DNA of 64,000 bases from the NCBI RefSeq assembly GCF_002008365.1, contig NZ_MRDL01000036.1, forward strand, positions 547,676-611,675, read 5' to 3'. The notes under the pieces were generated by a model. That model searched no databases. It worked only from the letters and a program-made list of their open reading frames with translations, and was not told the origin of the DNA. Every line of letters begins with the position of its first letter. Position 1 is the stretch's first letter. This document shows, piece after piece, positions 1-8,346 of this stretch. The position numbers were made by a program, and so were the translations under genes. The stretch is from Rhizobium leguminosarum bv. viciae USDA 2370 (GTDB taxonomy: Bacteria; Pseudomonadota; Alphaproteobacteria; Rhizobiales; Rhizobiaceae).

Positions 1-42
1 CTCGGCGTGCCATTCCGGAGCGATCTGAAGCGGCTGGCATAG
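1..42 (+). CDS. possible 3' end of a truncated gene
   Basis: Frame 1 is open from the window edge to a TAG at 40-42 and would encode the last 13 residues of a protein (ending SDLKRLA). Too little is present to name a family. The open frame could be chance, so this is only a possible gene end. Confidence 0.3.
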   Translation, partial: LGVPFRSDLKRLA

Positions 43-268
43 ATTTTTAAGAATGCGGGACGCTCAGAAAATTTCGCCTAAAACATGCAGAAATATCAGG
101 GTGTTATGGAATTCGTTTCCGCAGCGGTTGATAAATGGGCTTTACCCCGGCGCGTTACTCTATAGAATCAATCGTGTTATTCGGTCCGCAGGGGCAAATA
201 TTCGTTCCCCGCGTTGATGCCGACCGATACCGGAGGACTTGGCTTCAATCCAACAAGAGGAGACAGAC

Positions 269-652
269 ATGATGAATGCACTGCCGCCACTTCATAACGG
301 CCACGCGCCGTTTACCCTCCAGCAGCTGTTTCGCGAAGCGCTCTATGCCTTTGAGGAATGGGACAGCGAATTGACCGAGCCGATCGTGACCCACGAAGGA
401 AGGGTCATTCCAATCAGCTTCGTTTTCGAAGCCATGCGCGAATGCACCGACATCGTGCCGATGAACATTGTCGGCGCCGTCACTGAACGGCTGACCAAGC
501 CGTGGGAGGGCGAAGGCCCGCTCGACCAGATGACCTTCTCCACGGCGGCGCGCGTCATGCGCGTGCTGGTGCGCAAGCGCCTTCTCGCCACCGGTGCCGT
601 GGATCTCGTTGCCGTTTCGGCCCACGCGTCCGAAGACCAGAGCCGCGACTGA
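269..652 (+). CDS. hypothetical protein, 127 aa
   Basis: I do not recognise a family. The frame stays open upstream to a TTG at 239, but GAGGAGA at 257-263 is well spaced for ATG at 269 (or 272), so the shorter start is preferred. The product is soluble: no signal peptide or membrane segment is visible. The N-terminal half is acidic (EEWDSELTEP) and the C-terminal part is basic (RVMRVLVRKRLL). It stands alone and is followed at once by a hairpin with a T-run at 660-688. Codon use matches the neighbours and the strong ribosome binding site supports translation. Confidence 0.7.
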   Translation: MMNALPPLHNGHAPFTLQQLFREALYAFEEWDSELTEPIVTHEGRVIPISFVFEAMRECTDIVPMNIVGAVTERLTKPWEGEGPLDQMTFSTAARVMRVLVRKRLLATGAVDLVAVSAHASEDQSRD

Positions 653-659
653 CAGGATG

Positions 660-688
660 AGGATCGCGGCCATGGCTGCGATCCTTTT
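660..688 (+). terminator. rho-independent terminator after the 127-aa gene
   Basis: GGATCGC pairs with GCGATCC around an inner GCC/GGC stem, and TTTT follows. It lies 8 bases after the stop codon at 652. Confidence 0.6.
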
Positions 689-780
689 CCGCTTCCTGGC
701 GGAACCTCACCTATTCCCAACCGTTTAATTCGGCAGGCACGGCCCGCCGCTACAGCGCCGCTGTGGCACTTTGAATTGCC

Positions 781-824
781 GCATAATTCTATCCTTAAAT
801 CGATCCCGATCTAAGGAATTATGC
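781..824. repeat. intergenic palindrome with GCATAATTC / GAATTATGC arms
   Basis: GCATAATTC at 781-789 is the reverse complement of GAATTATGC at 816-824. Inner CCTTA (793-797) and TAAGG (812-816) also pair. The element is 44 nt long and ends 28 bases before the start codon of the DUF4174 gene. It resembles short palindromes scattered through Rhizobium intergenic DNA. A role as operator or mRNA hairpin cannot be told apart here. Confidence 0.6.
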
Positions 825-851
825 AGTCGTGACGGGCGAGGAATAAGTACC

Positions 852-1265
852 ATGCTAAAATCCATCGTTCATGAAATCATGGGCACACCGAGGCGTGAGC
901 CTGACCTTCCGCAATCGCTCGAGCAGTTTCGCGACAGGAAGCGGGTGCTGATCATCTTCGCCGATGCGCAAGACGACCGCGCGCTCATTCAGGACGAATG
1001 GCTGCGCAAGGCGCATATGCGCCTCATCGAAGAAGACGTCGAAGTGTTCAGCATTGCCGGCGGCGGCGCGTTTGCGCTGTTCGACGATGACTGGGAACTC
1101 GATGCCGACGATATTCGCGAGCGGCTGCAGGGGCCGCCGACCGGCGAGTTCGGGTTGATCCTGATCGGACGCGACGGAACCGTGAAGCTGCGCTCGATCG
1201 AGCCAATGACCGCGGAGGATATCTTCGCGGCCTTCGAGATGTTGCCGAAGAAGACGCCTTGGTAG
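852..1265 (+). CDS. DUF4174 domain protein, 137 aa
   Basis: Resembles the DUF4174 family of small alphaproteobacterial proteins with a thioredoxin-like fold. The family pattern is visible as RVLIIFADAQDD near residue 34, FSIAGGGAFALFDDD in the middle, and LILIGRDGTVKLR near residue 105 before the closing alpha helix and MLPKK. No CXXC redox motif is present, so thioredoxin activity is not supported. The start is ATG 852, with GAGGAA at 838-843. An upstream in-frame start at 771 would run through a palindromic repeat and is rejected. Function is unknown and the gene appears monocistronic. Confidence 0.75.
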   Translation: MLKSIVHEIMGTPRREPDLPQSLEQFRDRKRVLIIFADAQDDRALIQDEWLRKAHMRLIEEDVEVFSIAGGGAFALFDDDWELDADDIRERLQGPPTGEFGLILIGRDGTVKLRSIEPMTAEDIFAAFEMLPKKTPW

Positions 1266-1327
1266 TGTTTCGAGATTCCGTTTGAAGCGGAGCGCGGTGG
1301 AGCATCCGCCCCGCAGCTTTTGCATGT

Positions 1328-2038
1328 TCAGAGTTCGAAAGCTTCCTTAAGGCCCAGACTCTTGCGTTCACGCAGGTCGAGATCGGCCTCGATATGGGCG
1401 ATATGATGCAGCATCAGCTGGCAGGCACGGTCGAGTTCGTTGGCTTCGATCGCCGAGATGATGTCACCATGTTCGGAGTGGCCGCAGCTCGATGCGGTCG
1501 ACTGCCCGTAGAGCGCAATCACCAGGGAGGAGCGGGCGACGAGTTCCTCCATGAAGCGCTGCATGATCGAATTGCCTGATATGAGCGCCAGCGTCAGGTG
1601 AAAATCGCCCGATGCCTTGATTTCGGCGCGGCGCGCCGTCTGGCCGCGCTCGCTCATCAGGCGGCCTTCTTCCAGCAGAAGCTGTCTCAGATGCGCGATG
1701 TCATCAGGCGTGATCCGCGCCGCGGCCTCGCGCAATATGCCGGGTTCGACCAGGCGGCGGGCGGAAAAGATCTGGCGAGCCTCTTCCGGCGAGGGATAGG
1801 CGACGAAAGCGCCACGGTTCTTCTCGACGCTGACGAGGCCTTCATAGGACAGCGCCTGCAGGGCGGCGCGCGCGAGCGTGCGGCTGACGTTGAAGAGATT
1901 GCCGACATCGCTCTCCGAAAGCTTGGTGCCGGGCGAGAGCCTGCGCTCGACAATCGCTTCACGAATGGCATCGCGGATCTGTTGCGCGCCTGTTTCGGCG
2001 GAGTCTTCGGCTTGCTGAGCCTTGGCGGCGGATTTCAT
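1328..2038 (-). CDS. GntR-family transcriptional regulator, FCD domain
   Basis: 236-residue regulator. The N-terminal winged helix-turn-helix reads IRDAIREAIVERRLSPGTKL, then SESDVGNLFNVSRTLARAAL, and is followed by a helical FCD ligand-binding domain (roughly residues 90-215). FCD domains bind metal and usually a small carboxylate. ATG 2038 is chosen; a longer frame begins at 2086 but has no ribosome site. The gene is divergent from the importer operon starting at 2306, so it probably controls that operon and itself. The shared 270-bp gap holds ATTGTATACGAT and repeated TGTGCA half-sites. The ligand is unknown, but a substrate of the importer or racemase is the obvious guess. Confidence 0.88.
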   Translation of the reverse strand: MKSAAKAQQAEDSAETGAQQIRDAIREAIVERRLSPGTKLSESDVGNLFNVSRTLARAALQALSYEGLVSVEKNRGAFVAYPSPEEARQIFSARRLVEPGILREAAARITPDDIAHLRQLLLEEGRLMSERGQTARRAEIKASGDFHLTLALISGNSIMQRFMEELVARSSLVIALYGQSTASSCGHSEHGDIISAIEANELDRACQLMLHHIAHIEADLDLRERKSLGLKEAFEL

Positions 2039-2122
2039 GAAAATCGATTTCCTGATGACGAGAAACCATATCCGTGTTCGCGGCAAAAGTTAAACGGAAT
2101 TTGTGCCCGAAATGATGGCAAT

Positions 2123-2188
2123 ATTGTATACGATTTTCTGCACAAACTGTGCACGATAGCCTAAATCATGTGCAGATTTCGTTGTGCA
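2123..2188. promoter_or_regulatory. candidate GntR operator region
   Basis: The divergent gap holds a near-perfect palindrome ATTGTATACGAT (2123-2134), an exact 6-3-6 inverted repeat TGCACAAACTGTGCA (2139-2153), and two more TGTGCA copies at 2169-2174 and 2183-2188. GTATAC-centred palindromes are common for FCD-type GntR regulators. Which element is bound is inference. Confidence 0.5.
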
Positions 2189-2305
2189 TATAATTTGCTC
2201 TCGCAAGTTTTTCGTCGAAAAAAGCCTGATTTCGCAATGGCTTGACGCGAGCAACGGAGTTTGGCACGGCAGATGCATCGTCTTTTCCGAACAGGGGAAG
2301 GCATG

Positions 2306-3394
2306 ATGTCGAAAGCGGCAGAGATCGATATAGTATCCGTTTCGAAGGTCTATGGCGCGACGACGGCGGTCCATGCGATCAGCCTGAAGATTCCGGCCGG
2401 CTCCTATTGCTGCTTCCTCGGCCCGTCGGGCTGCGGCAAGACCTCGACGCTGCGCATGATTGCCGGTCACGAGAGCATCTCGTCGGGCGATATCAGGCTT
2501 GGCAATGTCGTCGTCACCGATTTTCCGCCGGCCAGGCGCGGCACGGCAATGATGTTCCAGTCCTACGCATTGTTTCCACATCTCGACCTGATCGACAACG
2601 TCGCCTTCAGCCTGAAGATGAAGGGCGTCGACAGGCAGGAGCGGCAGGCCAAGGCGCTCGAGATGCTGAAGCTGATGCAGATGGAGGCCTATGCCAACCG
2701 GCGTCCGGCCCAGCTTTCCGGCGGCCAGCAGCAGCGCGTGGCGTTGGCGCGCGCGCTGATCACCGATCCGGAAGCGCTGCTGCTCGACGAGCCGCTGTCG
2801 GCGCTCGATCCGTTCCTGAAGATCCGCATGCGCGCCGAACTCAAGAAGCTGCAGAAGTCGCTCGGCATCACCTTCGTGCACGTTACCCATAGCCAGGAAG
2901 AGGCGATGGCGCTCGCCGACGTCATCGTCATCATGAATGATGGCCGGATCGAGCAGGCGGCCGCCCCGCGCGAGGTCTTCGAACGGCCGGCGACTGCCTT
3001 CGTCGCGCGCTTCATGGGCGACCACAATGTGCTGTCCGGCCGGGTGACTTCGAGCGAGAACGGCGTGCTCGTCATGACCGTGCCGGAAGGGCAGAGCTTT
3101 TCCGTGCGCGGGACGGACAGGGAGGTCGGCGAGCCTGTCGATATCGGTATCCGCACCGACCGCGTGCGCCTACAGGTGGCGACCGAATGGACGCTCGGCT
3201 TCGACGGCATCGTCTCCAACATCGAATATCGCGGCTCTTCCGTGAAGATCACCGTTATCGGCGCGGGAAGCGACGATTTCACCGTCATTGCCGACGACGG
3301 CGACTATTTCGCCCGGCCGGTCGCCGTTGGCGACACCGTCTCGCTCAGCTGGGCGCTCGAAGATGCCGTGCTTCTCGGCCGCTCTTCCGCATGA
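2306..3394 (+). CDS. ABC transporter ATPase, polyamine/PotA-like
   Basis: 362-residue ATP-hydrolysing subunit of an importer. Walker A GPSGCGKT is at about residues 39-46, then the Q-loop (MMFQSYALFPH), signature LSGGQQQR, Walker B LLLDEPLSALD and the switch histidine in VTHSQEEA. The C-terminal third is a TOBE-type regulatory domain, as in PotA/FbpC/CysA. ATG 2303 and 2306 are adjacent; GGGGAAGG at 2294-2301 fits 2306 better. It is the first gene of an operon with a binding protein, two permeases, a racemase and a flavin-reductase-like gene. Homology points to polyamine, iron or short organic-acid substrates, and the actual substrate is not readable. Confidence 0.92.
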   Translation: MSKAAEIDIVSVSKVYGATTAVHAISLKIPAGSYCCFLGPSGCGKTSTLRMIAGHESISSGDIRLGNVVVTDFPPARRGTAMMFQSYALFPHLDLIDNVAFSLKMKGVDRQERQAKALEMLKLMQMEAYANRRPAQLSGGQQQRVALARALITDPEALLLDEPLSALDPFLKIRMRAELKKLQKSLGITFVHVTHSQEEAMALADVIVIMNDGRIEQAAAPREVFERPATAFVARFMGDHNVLSGRVTSSENGVLVMTVPEGQSFSVRGTDREVGEPVDIGIRTDRVRLQVATEWTLGFDGIVSNIEYRGSSVKITVIGAGSDDFTVIADDGDYFARPVAVGDTVSLSWALEDAVLLGRSSA

Positions 3395-3446
3395 GCCATC
3401 ACCATCAAGAACACTGAACCTTCTATCCAAGAAAAGGGGAACTGAC

Positions 3447-4745
3447 ATGACGACTGAAACGACATCGACCAAAGCGGAGAAGGGACTTTCCCGTCGCACG
3501 CTGCTGAAGACGGGTGCTGCCGCCGTCGGCGCCATCGCCGGCTCCGGCGCCATCACCGGCTTTCCCACAATCTGGGCGCAGACGAACATCACGCTTCGCC
3601 AGTTCGGCACCGGCGTTTCGAACATCAATGCCATCGCCGAGAAGTGCAAGGCCGATCTTGGCATCACGCTGGAGATGACGGCAACCGATTCCGACGCCGC
3701 CGCCCAGCGCGCCGTCACCCAGCCCGACAGCTATGACATTGCCGACATCGAATACTGGATCGCCAAGAAGGTGTTCCCGACCGGCGTCATGCAGCCGATG
3801 GACGTCAAGAAGCTGAAATATTACGACAAGATCGTGCCGCTGTTCATCAACGGCAAGCTGAAGCCGGAAAGCGTCATCGCCCAGGGTACGGCGCCGCACA
3901 CGGTCGGCTTCGTGGAGGCGCAGGGTTCCAAGAAGTTCGCCAAGGAGCCGACGCAGTGGATGACGATGGTTCCGACCATCTACAACGCCGATACGCTTGG
4001 TATTCGCCCCGACCTCACCGGCCGTCCGATCACCAGCTGGGCCGATATTCTCGATCCGGCCTTCAAGGGCAAAACCGCGATCCTCAACATCCCGTCGATC
4101 GGCATCATGGATGCGGCGATGATCATGGAAGCCTCCGGCAAGATCAAATATGCCGACAAGGGCAACATGACGAAGGAAGAAATCGACAAGACGATCGACT
4201 TCCTGATCAAGACCAAGGGTGACGGTCAGTTCCGTGCCTTCTGGAAGTCGTTCGACGAAAGCGTCAACCTGATGGCCTCGGGCGAAGTCGTCATCCAATC
4301 GATGTGGTCGCCGGCCGTCGCCGCTGTCCGTTCGAAGGGCATCGCCTGCACCTTCCAGCCGCTCAAGGAAGGCTATCGCGCCTGGGGCGGCGGTCTCGGC
4401 CTTGCCTCGCACCTCAAGGGCGCGCAGCTCGATGCCGCCTATGAATACATCAACTGGTACACGTCGGGCTGGGTCGGCGGCTACCTCAACCGCCAGGGTT
4501 ACTATTCCGCCTGCATGGACACCGCCAAGGAATTCATGTCGGCCGACGAATGGGGCTACTGGATCGAGGGCAAGCCGGCGCAGGGTGATATCCTGTCTCC
4601 CGAGGGCAAGGTCATGGAGAAGGCCGGCGCCGTTCGCGACGGCGGTTCCTTCGAAGCCCGCATGGGCGCGGTTGCCTGCTGGAACTCCGTCATGGACGAG
4701 GACCGCTACATGGTCCGTCGCTGGAACGAGTTCATCGCTGCCTGA
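3447..4745 (+). CDS. ABC transporter substrate-binding protein, PotD-like, Tat-exported
   Basis: 432-residue periplasmic binding protein. The N-terminus carries a twin-arginine signal (LSRRTLLKTGAAAVGAIAG) with a likely cut after IWAQ, so it may fold before export. The mature part resembles the spermidine/putrescine-binding family (bacterial solute-binding family 8). The start is ATG 3447 with AAGGGGA just upstream. It lies 52 bp after the ATPase gene and ahead of two permeases, giving a complete importer. A Tat signal on an ABC binding protein is less common than Sec but is frequent in rhizobial PotD-like proteins. Confidence 0.9.
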   Translation: MTTETTSTKAEKGLSRRTLLKTGAAAVGAIAGSGAITGFPTIWAQTNITLRQFGTGVSNINAIAEKCKADLGITLEMTATDSDAAAQRAVTQPDSYDIADIEYWIAKKVFPTGVMQPMDVKKLKYYDKIVPLFINGKLKPESVIAQGTAPHTVGFVEAQGSKKFAKEPTQWMTMVPTIYNADTLGIRPDLTGRPITSWADILDPAFKGKTAILNIPSIGIMDAAMIMEASGKIKYADKGNMTKEEIDKTIDFLIKTKGDGQFRAFWKSFDESVNLMASGEVVIQSMWSPAVAAVRSKGIACTFQPLKEGYRAWGGGLGLASHLKGAQLDAAYEYINWYTSGWVGGYLNRQGYYSACMDTAKEFMSADEWGYWIEGKPAQGDILSPEGKVMEKAGAVRDGGSFEARMGAVACWNSVMDEDRYMVRRWNEFIAA

Positions 4746-5056
4746 TCTCCGCAGAGAGGGTGGAGAGCCACTGTCTTTGGCGATGCTCAAGACGTGGCTT
4801 CGCTCCGCCCACTCACCTGCCCTTCGGGCATCTGACCGGGGTCGACCCACGGGTCTCGACCCGTCCTTTGGACCCCCGCTGGGGAGAAGAGGGAGTTCGC
4901 GGTTTGGCCGCGAGACGAAACTGAGGTGCGCGGTGGCTTAGGTGCCGCCGCGATTCTTTTCTCCTCGGCGGGGAGAAGGTGCCGGCAGGCGGACGAGGGG
5001 CGGGGCACGAGCCCTCGGTCGTCACGCTTGACAATGAGACAACGGAGAACCGGATC
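4746..5056. repeat. 311-bp gap with RIME-like repeat sequence
   Basis: No gene is seen between the binding protein and the first permease. The gap holds inverted and mosaic-like sequence. Bases 4969-5001 match 32395-32427 with one mismatch over 33 nt, the segment containing GGGGAGAAGGTGCCGGCAGG. Similar CTTCTCCC/GGGGAGAAGG arms occur at 18529-18552. This looks like a dispersed rhizobial intergenic mosaic element inserted inside an operon, where it may lower or separate permease expression from that of the binding protein. Confidence 0.65.
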
Positions 5057-5971
5057 ATGGCGACCATCGCGGCGGAAACGGAGGAGGACGGCCAAGGCGC
5101 GCGCGGCGGGCGCGGACTGAGGCTTTCCCCATCGGCGATATCCTATCTCCAGGCGACGCCGCTGTTCGTCATTCTCGGCTTCTTCTTCCTGCTGCCGATC
5201 GCCATGATCGGCGTCGTCAGCTTCTGGGACTACGATTTTGCCGGTCTCTATCCCGATTTCCTGACAATGAACTACACCGACACGCTCGGTTCGTGGGTGA
5301 CGTGGAAGACCTATCTTAACACCTTGAAATTCACTGCGATTGTCTGGTCGCTGACGCTCGTCATCGGCTTCTGGGTCGCCTATTTCTTGGCCTTCCACAT
5401 TCGCAAGACTTCGACGCAGATGATCCTCTTCCTCGTCTGCACCGTGCCGTTCATGACGTCGAACATCATCCGCATGATCTCGTGGATCCCGGTGCTCGGG
5501 CGCAACGGCCTGGTCAATTCGACGCTGATCAATATGGGTATCATCCCCAAGCCGATCGAATGGCTGCTCTATTCCGATTTCGCTGTCGTGCTCGCCATGG
5601 TGCATCTCTATACGCTGTTCATGGTGACGCCGATCTTCAACACGCTGATGCGTATCGACCGATCGTTGTTCGAGGCGGCGCGCGATGCCGGCGCCTCCGG
5701 CTGGCAGGTGCTGTGGAATGTCGTCATCCCGCTTGCCAAGCCCGGCATGGCGATCGGCACGATCTTCGTCGTCACGCTTGTCATGGCTGATTTTTCGACG
5801 GTGCAGGTGATGTCCGGCGGCCAGAGCGCCTCGGTGGCACTGATGATGAAGAACCAGATGTCGCTCCTGCAATATCCGGCGGCTGCCGCCAACGCCGTGG
5901 TGCTGCTTGCCGTCGTGCTCCTGATGGTCGCGGCCATCCTGCGTGTCGTCGACATCCGCAAGGAGCTTTGA
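5057..5971 (+). CDS. ABC transporter permease, PotB-like
   Basis: 304-residue inner-membrane permease with about six hydrophobic segments. The first is TPLFVILGFFFLLPIAMIGV. The cytoplasmic EAA loop that contacts the ATPase is EAARDAGASGWQVLWNVVIP, near residue 215. ATG 5057 starts MATIAAETEEDG; a longer frame from 4979 would translate repeat DNA and is rejected. Paired with the next gene, 1 bp downstream, it forms the PotB/PotC-type heterodimer of the importer. Confidence 0.9.
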   Translation: MATIAAETEEDGQGARGGRGLRLSPSAISYLQATPLFVILGFFFLLPIAMIGVVSFWDYDFAGLYPDFLTMNYTDTLGSWVTWKTYLNTLKFTAIVWSLTLVIGFWVAYFLAFHIRKTSTQMILFLVCTVPFMTSNIIRMISWIPVLGRNGLVNSTLINMGIIPKPIEWLLYSDFAVVLAMVHLYTLFMVTPIFNTLMRIDRSLFEAARDAGASGWQVLWNVVIPLAKPGMAIGTIFVVTLVMADFSTVQVMSGGQSASVALMMKNQMSLLQYPAAAANAVVLLAVVLLMVAAILRVVDIRKEL

Positions 5972-5972
5972 G

Positions 5973-6794
5973 ATGAACCACGAAAAACGCGGCCTGGAAT
6001 TCTATCTGCTGGCGATCTTCTTCATCATCTTCGTGCTGTTCCTCTACGGCCCGCTTTCGGCGATCCTGATCCTCTCCTTCCAGGGGCCGGATGGCGGCCT
6101 GACTTTCCCGATGAACGGTGTTTCCACGCACTGGTTCTTCAACCTGTTCGAGAAGCAGGCGGTCGGCGATTTCGGCGCTTCTTTCCGCCGCTCCTTCACC
6201 CTCGGGCTGATGGTGATGGTGGTGACTGTCGTCGTCTCGCTGCTCGCCGGCCTTGCCTTCCGCCGCCGCTTCCGCGGTTCGACCGCGCTGTTCTACGCCA
6301 CGGTCGCCAGTCTCGTCGTGCCGTCGATCATCATCTCGCTCGGCATCGGCGTCGTCTTCCAGGAGGGAGGGCTGAAGCCCGCATGGTATTCGTCGGCTTT
6401 CGGCGCGCATCTGACCTGGACGCTGCCGTTCGGCGTGCTGATCATGTTTGCCGTCTTCAACCGCTTCTCGCCGGCCTATGAAGAGGCGGCGCGTGATCTT
6501 GGCGCCAGCTCCTGGCAGACGTTCCGCCATGTCGTGCTGCCGATGATCGCGCCGAGCCTCGTCGGCGTCGGCCTGTTCGGCTTCACGCTCTCCTATGACG
6601 AATTCGCCCGCACGCTGATGACATCAGGCACCTACAATACGCTGCCGCTCGAAATCTACGGCATGACCACCAACGTCACGACGCCGGTGCTCTATGCGCT
6701 CGGCACGGTGACGACGCTGTTCTCCTTCACCATCATTCTCGTCGCACTCGGCATCATGACGATGCTCAGCCGGCGGCAGGCAAAGATAAACTGA
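5973..6794 (+). CDS. ABC transporter permease, PotC-like
   Basis: 273-residue second permease of the importer. The first membrane segment is LLAIFFIIFVLFLYGPLSAI. The EAA loop reads YEEAARDLGASSWQTFRHVV, followed by the usual conserved VLPMIAPSL. ATG 5973 lies 1 bp after the stop of the preceding permease, so the two are probably translationally coupled. The downstream racemase begins 1 bp after this stop, so transport and metabolism are one transcript. Confidence 0.9.
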   Translation: MNHEKRGLEFYLLAIFFIIFVLFLYGPLSAILILSFQGPDGGLTFPMNGVSTHWFFNLFEKQAVGDFGASFRRSFTLGLMVMVVTVVVSLLAGLAFRRRFRGSTALFYATVASLVVPSIIISLGIGVVFQEGGLKPAWYSSAFGAHLTWTLPFGVLIMFAVFNRFSPAYEEAARDLGASSWQTFRHVVLPMIAPSLVGVGLFGFTLSYDEFARTLMTSGTYNTLPLEIYGMTTNVTTPVLYALGTVTTLFSFTIILVALGIMTMLSRRQAKIN

Positions 6795-6795
6795 C

Positions 6796-7539
6796 ATGCG
6801 CATCCTCATCGTCAATCCGAACACCACGGCCTCCATGACCGAGAAGGCCGCGACCGCCGCGCGTGCGGTGGCCGCATCCGGCACGGAGATCATCGCCGCC
6901 ACCTCGCGCATGGGACCGGTCTCCATCGAGGGACATTACGACGGTGCGCTGGCGATCCCCGGTCTGCTCGCCGAACTCAGGGACCGGCAGCCGGCGGGTT
7001 ATGATGCAGCTGTTATCGCTTGCTTCGATGATACCGGGCTCGAAGCGGCACGAACCTTCGCTGATGTGCCGATCCTCGGGCTTTGCGAATCCGCGGTGGT
7101 GACGGCGGGCTTTCTGGCGCAGCGCTTCACCGTGGTGACGACGCTGGAGCGGTCGCGGGTGCTGATCGACAATCTGGTGCGCCGCTACGGCATGGGCGAC
7201 CGCGCCAAGGTGCGCGCCTCCGACATTCCGGTGCTCGAGCTGGAAGATGCGGCCTCCGGCGCGATCGGCAAGCTCAGGGCCGAGATCGAGCGGGCGCTTT
7301 CGGAAGACGGCGCCGAGGCGATCGTACTCGGCTGTGCCGGCATGACCGATCTGGCGCGTGAGCTGCAGGAGATCTACGGCGTGCCTGTCGTCGATGGCGT
7401 CGCCGCCGCCGTCAAGCAGGCCGAAGCGCTGGTGTCGCTCGGACTTTGCACCAGCAAGCGCGGCTCCTATGCCACGCCGCTGCCGAAACCCTTCACTGGG
7501 GCGATGAGCGCGTTCTCGCCGATCCTGAAGGTCGGCTGA
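6796..7539 (+). CDS. Asp/Glu/hydantoin racemase family protein
   Basis: 247-residue cofactor-independent racemase of the Asp/Glu/hydantoin family. The two catalytic cysteines are visible: Cys76 in VIACFDDTG and Cys180 in IVLGCAGMTDL, positions very close to those of known hydantoin racemases. The N-terminal ILIVNPNTT is also typical. The family interconverts the stereocentre of 5-substituted hydantoins or related amides, or acts on Asp/Glu. Here it follows the importer permeases by 1 bp, so the imported compound or its product may be a racemised amide or amino acid. No hydantoinase or carbamoylase lies nearby, so the exact reaction is open. Confidence 0.85.
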   Translation: MRILIVNPNTTASMTEKAATAARAVAASGTEIIAATSRMGPVSIEGHYDGALAIPGLLAELRDRQPAGYDAAVIACFDDTGLEAARTFADVPILGLCESAVVTAGFLAQRFTVVTTLERSRVLIDNLVRRYGMGDRAKVRASDIPVLELEDAASGAIGKLRAEIERALSEDGAEAIVLGCAGMTDLARELQEIYGVPVVDGVAAAVKQAEALVSLGLCTSKRGSYATPLPKPFTGAMSAFSPILKVG

Positions 7540-7542
7540 CCG

Positions 7543-8154
7543 ATGTCCGTTTCCTTCGACTTCGAGCAGCTTACCGAGCGCCAACGCTACAAGCTGATGA
7601 TCGGCACGATCATTCCGCGGCCGATTGCGCTGGTGACGACGGTCGACGAGAATGGCCGGATCAACGCCGCGCCCTTCAGTTTCTTCAACTGCCTTTCGGC
7701 CGATCCGCCGATCCTTGCGATCGGGGTCGAGAACAATGCCGACATGTCGTTCAAGGACACCGGCCACAATATCCGCATGACCGAGGTGTTCACGGTCAAT
7801 ATCGTCTCCTTCGCGATCGCTGAGGCGATGCATATCTGCGGCGCCAAATATCCGCGCGGCGTCGACGAGTTGAAGGAAGCCGGCCTGACGGCGATGCCGG
7901 GCGAGAAAGTGGCCTCGCCCTTTATCGCCGAGGCGCCGGCTGCCTTCGAATGCCGGCGGCATGTGACGCTGGAGCTCGGCCGCTCGCGGCAGATCGTCAT
8001 GGGCGAGATCGTCTATGCGCATTACCGCGACGGGGTCGTCGATCCGGAAAGGCTGCATGTCGATCCGGCCGCGGTCGATGCCATTGCGAGGCTCGGCGGC
8101 GATACCTGCGCCACCATCCGCGACCGTTTCGAGATGTTGACGCCGAAGCTCTGA
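7543..8154 (+). CDS. flavin reductase-like domain protein (DIM6/NTAB type)
   Basis: 203-residue protein of the flavin-reductase-like FMN-binding split-barrel family. The typical opening is YKLMIGTIIPRPIALVTTV, then INAAPFSFFNCLSADPP. Members either supply reduced FMN to a partner monooxygenase or only bind FMN. No monooxygenase is encoded beside it. It starts 3 bp after the racemase and is the last gene of the importer operon, followed by a palindromic repeat region. A role in oxidising the imported compound is inference. Confidence 0.82.
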   Translation: MSVSFDFEQLTERQRYKLMIGTIIPRPIALVTTVDENGRINAAPFSFFNCLSADPPILAIGVENNADMSFKDTGHNIRMTEVFTVNIVSFAIAEAMHICGAKYPRGVDELKEAGLTAMPGEKVASPFIAEAPAAFECRRHVTLELGRSRQIVMGEIVYAHYRDGVVDPERLHVDPAAVDAIARLGGDTCATIRDRFEMLTPKL

Positions 8155-8211
8155 CATAGGGCATTTGCGTTTTCTTCGAGTCACGAAAGTGCTCTATCTC
8201 TTTGTCTTCGC

Positions 8212-8255
8212 GCAATTCCGGACGCAAAACCGCTGCGCACTCTTGCTGGAATTGC
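8212..8255. repeat. intergenic palindrome with GCAATTCC / GGAATTGC arms
   Basis: GCAATTCC (8212-8219) is the reverse complement of GGAATTGC (8248-8255), with GC-rich sequence between. The element lies in the gap after the flavin-reductase-like gene. The surrounding 8160-8280 sequence looks like the AGCAATTCC-type repeat common in Rhizobiales intergenic regions. Confidence 0.55.
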
Positions 8256-8346
8256 TCCAGGGATAGGCCCAAGTTTTTGCTTTACTTTTTCGGCTCCCGC
8301 GAGAATGGTCGGCTACGGATCATTGCGGCAGAGGAGCGCTTTACCC

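Noticed and set aside
3423..4850. 475-codon antisense frame over the PotD-like gene
   Set aside because: Shadow of the binding-protein gene, which has a Tat signal and family match.
4979..5056. N-terminal extension of the PotB-like permease
   Set aside because: The extension would be translated from repeat DNA and the family N-terminus fits ATG 5057.
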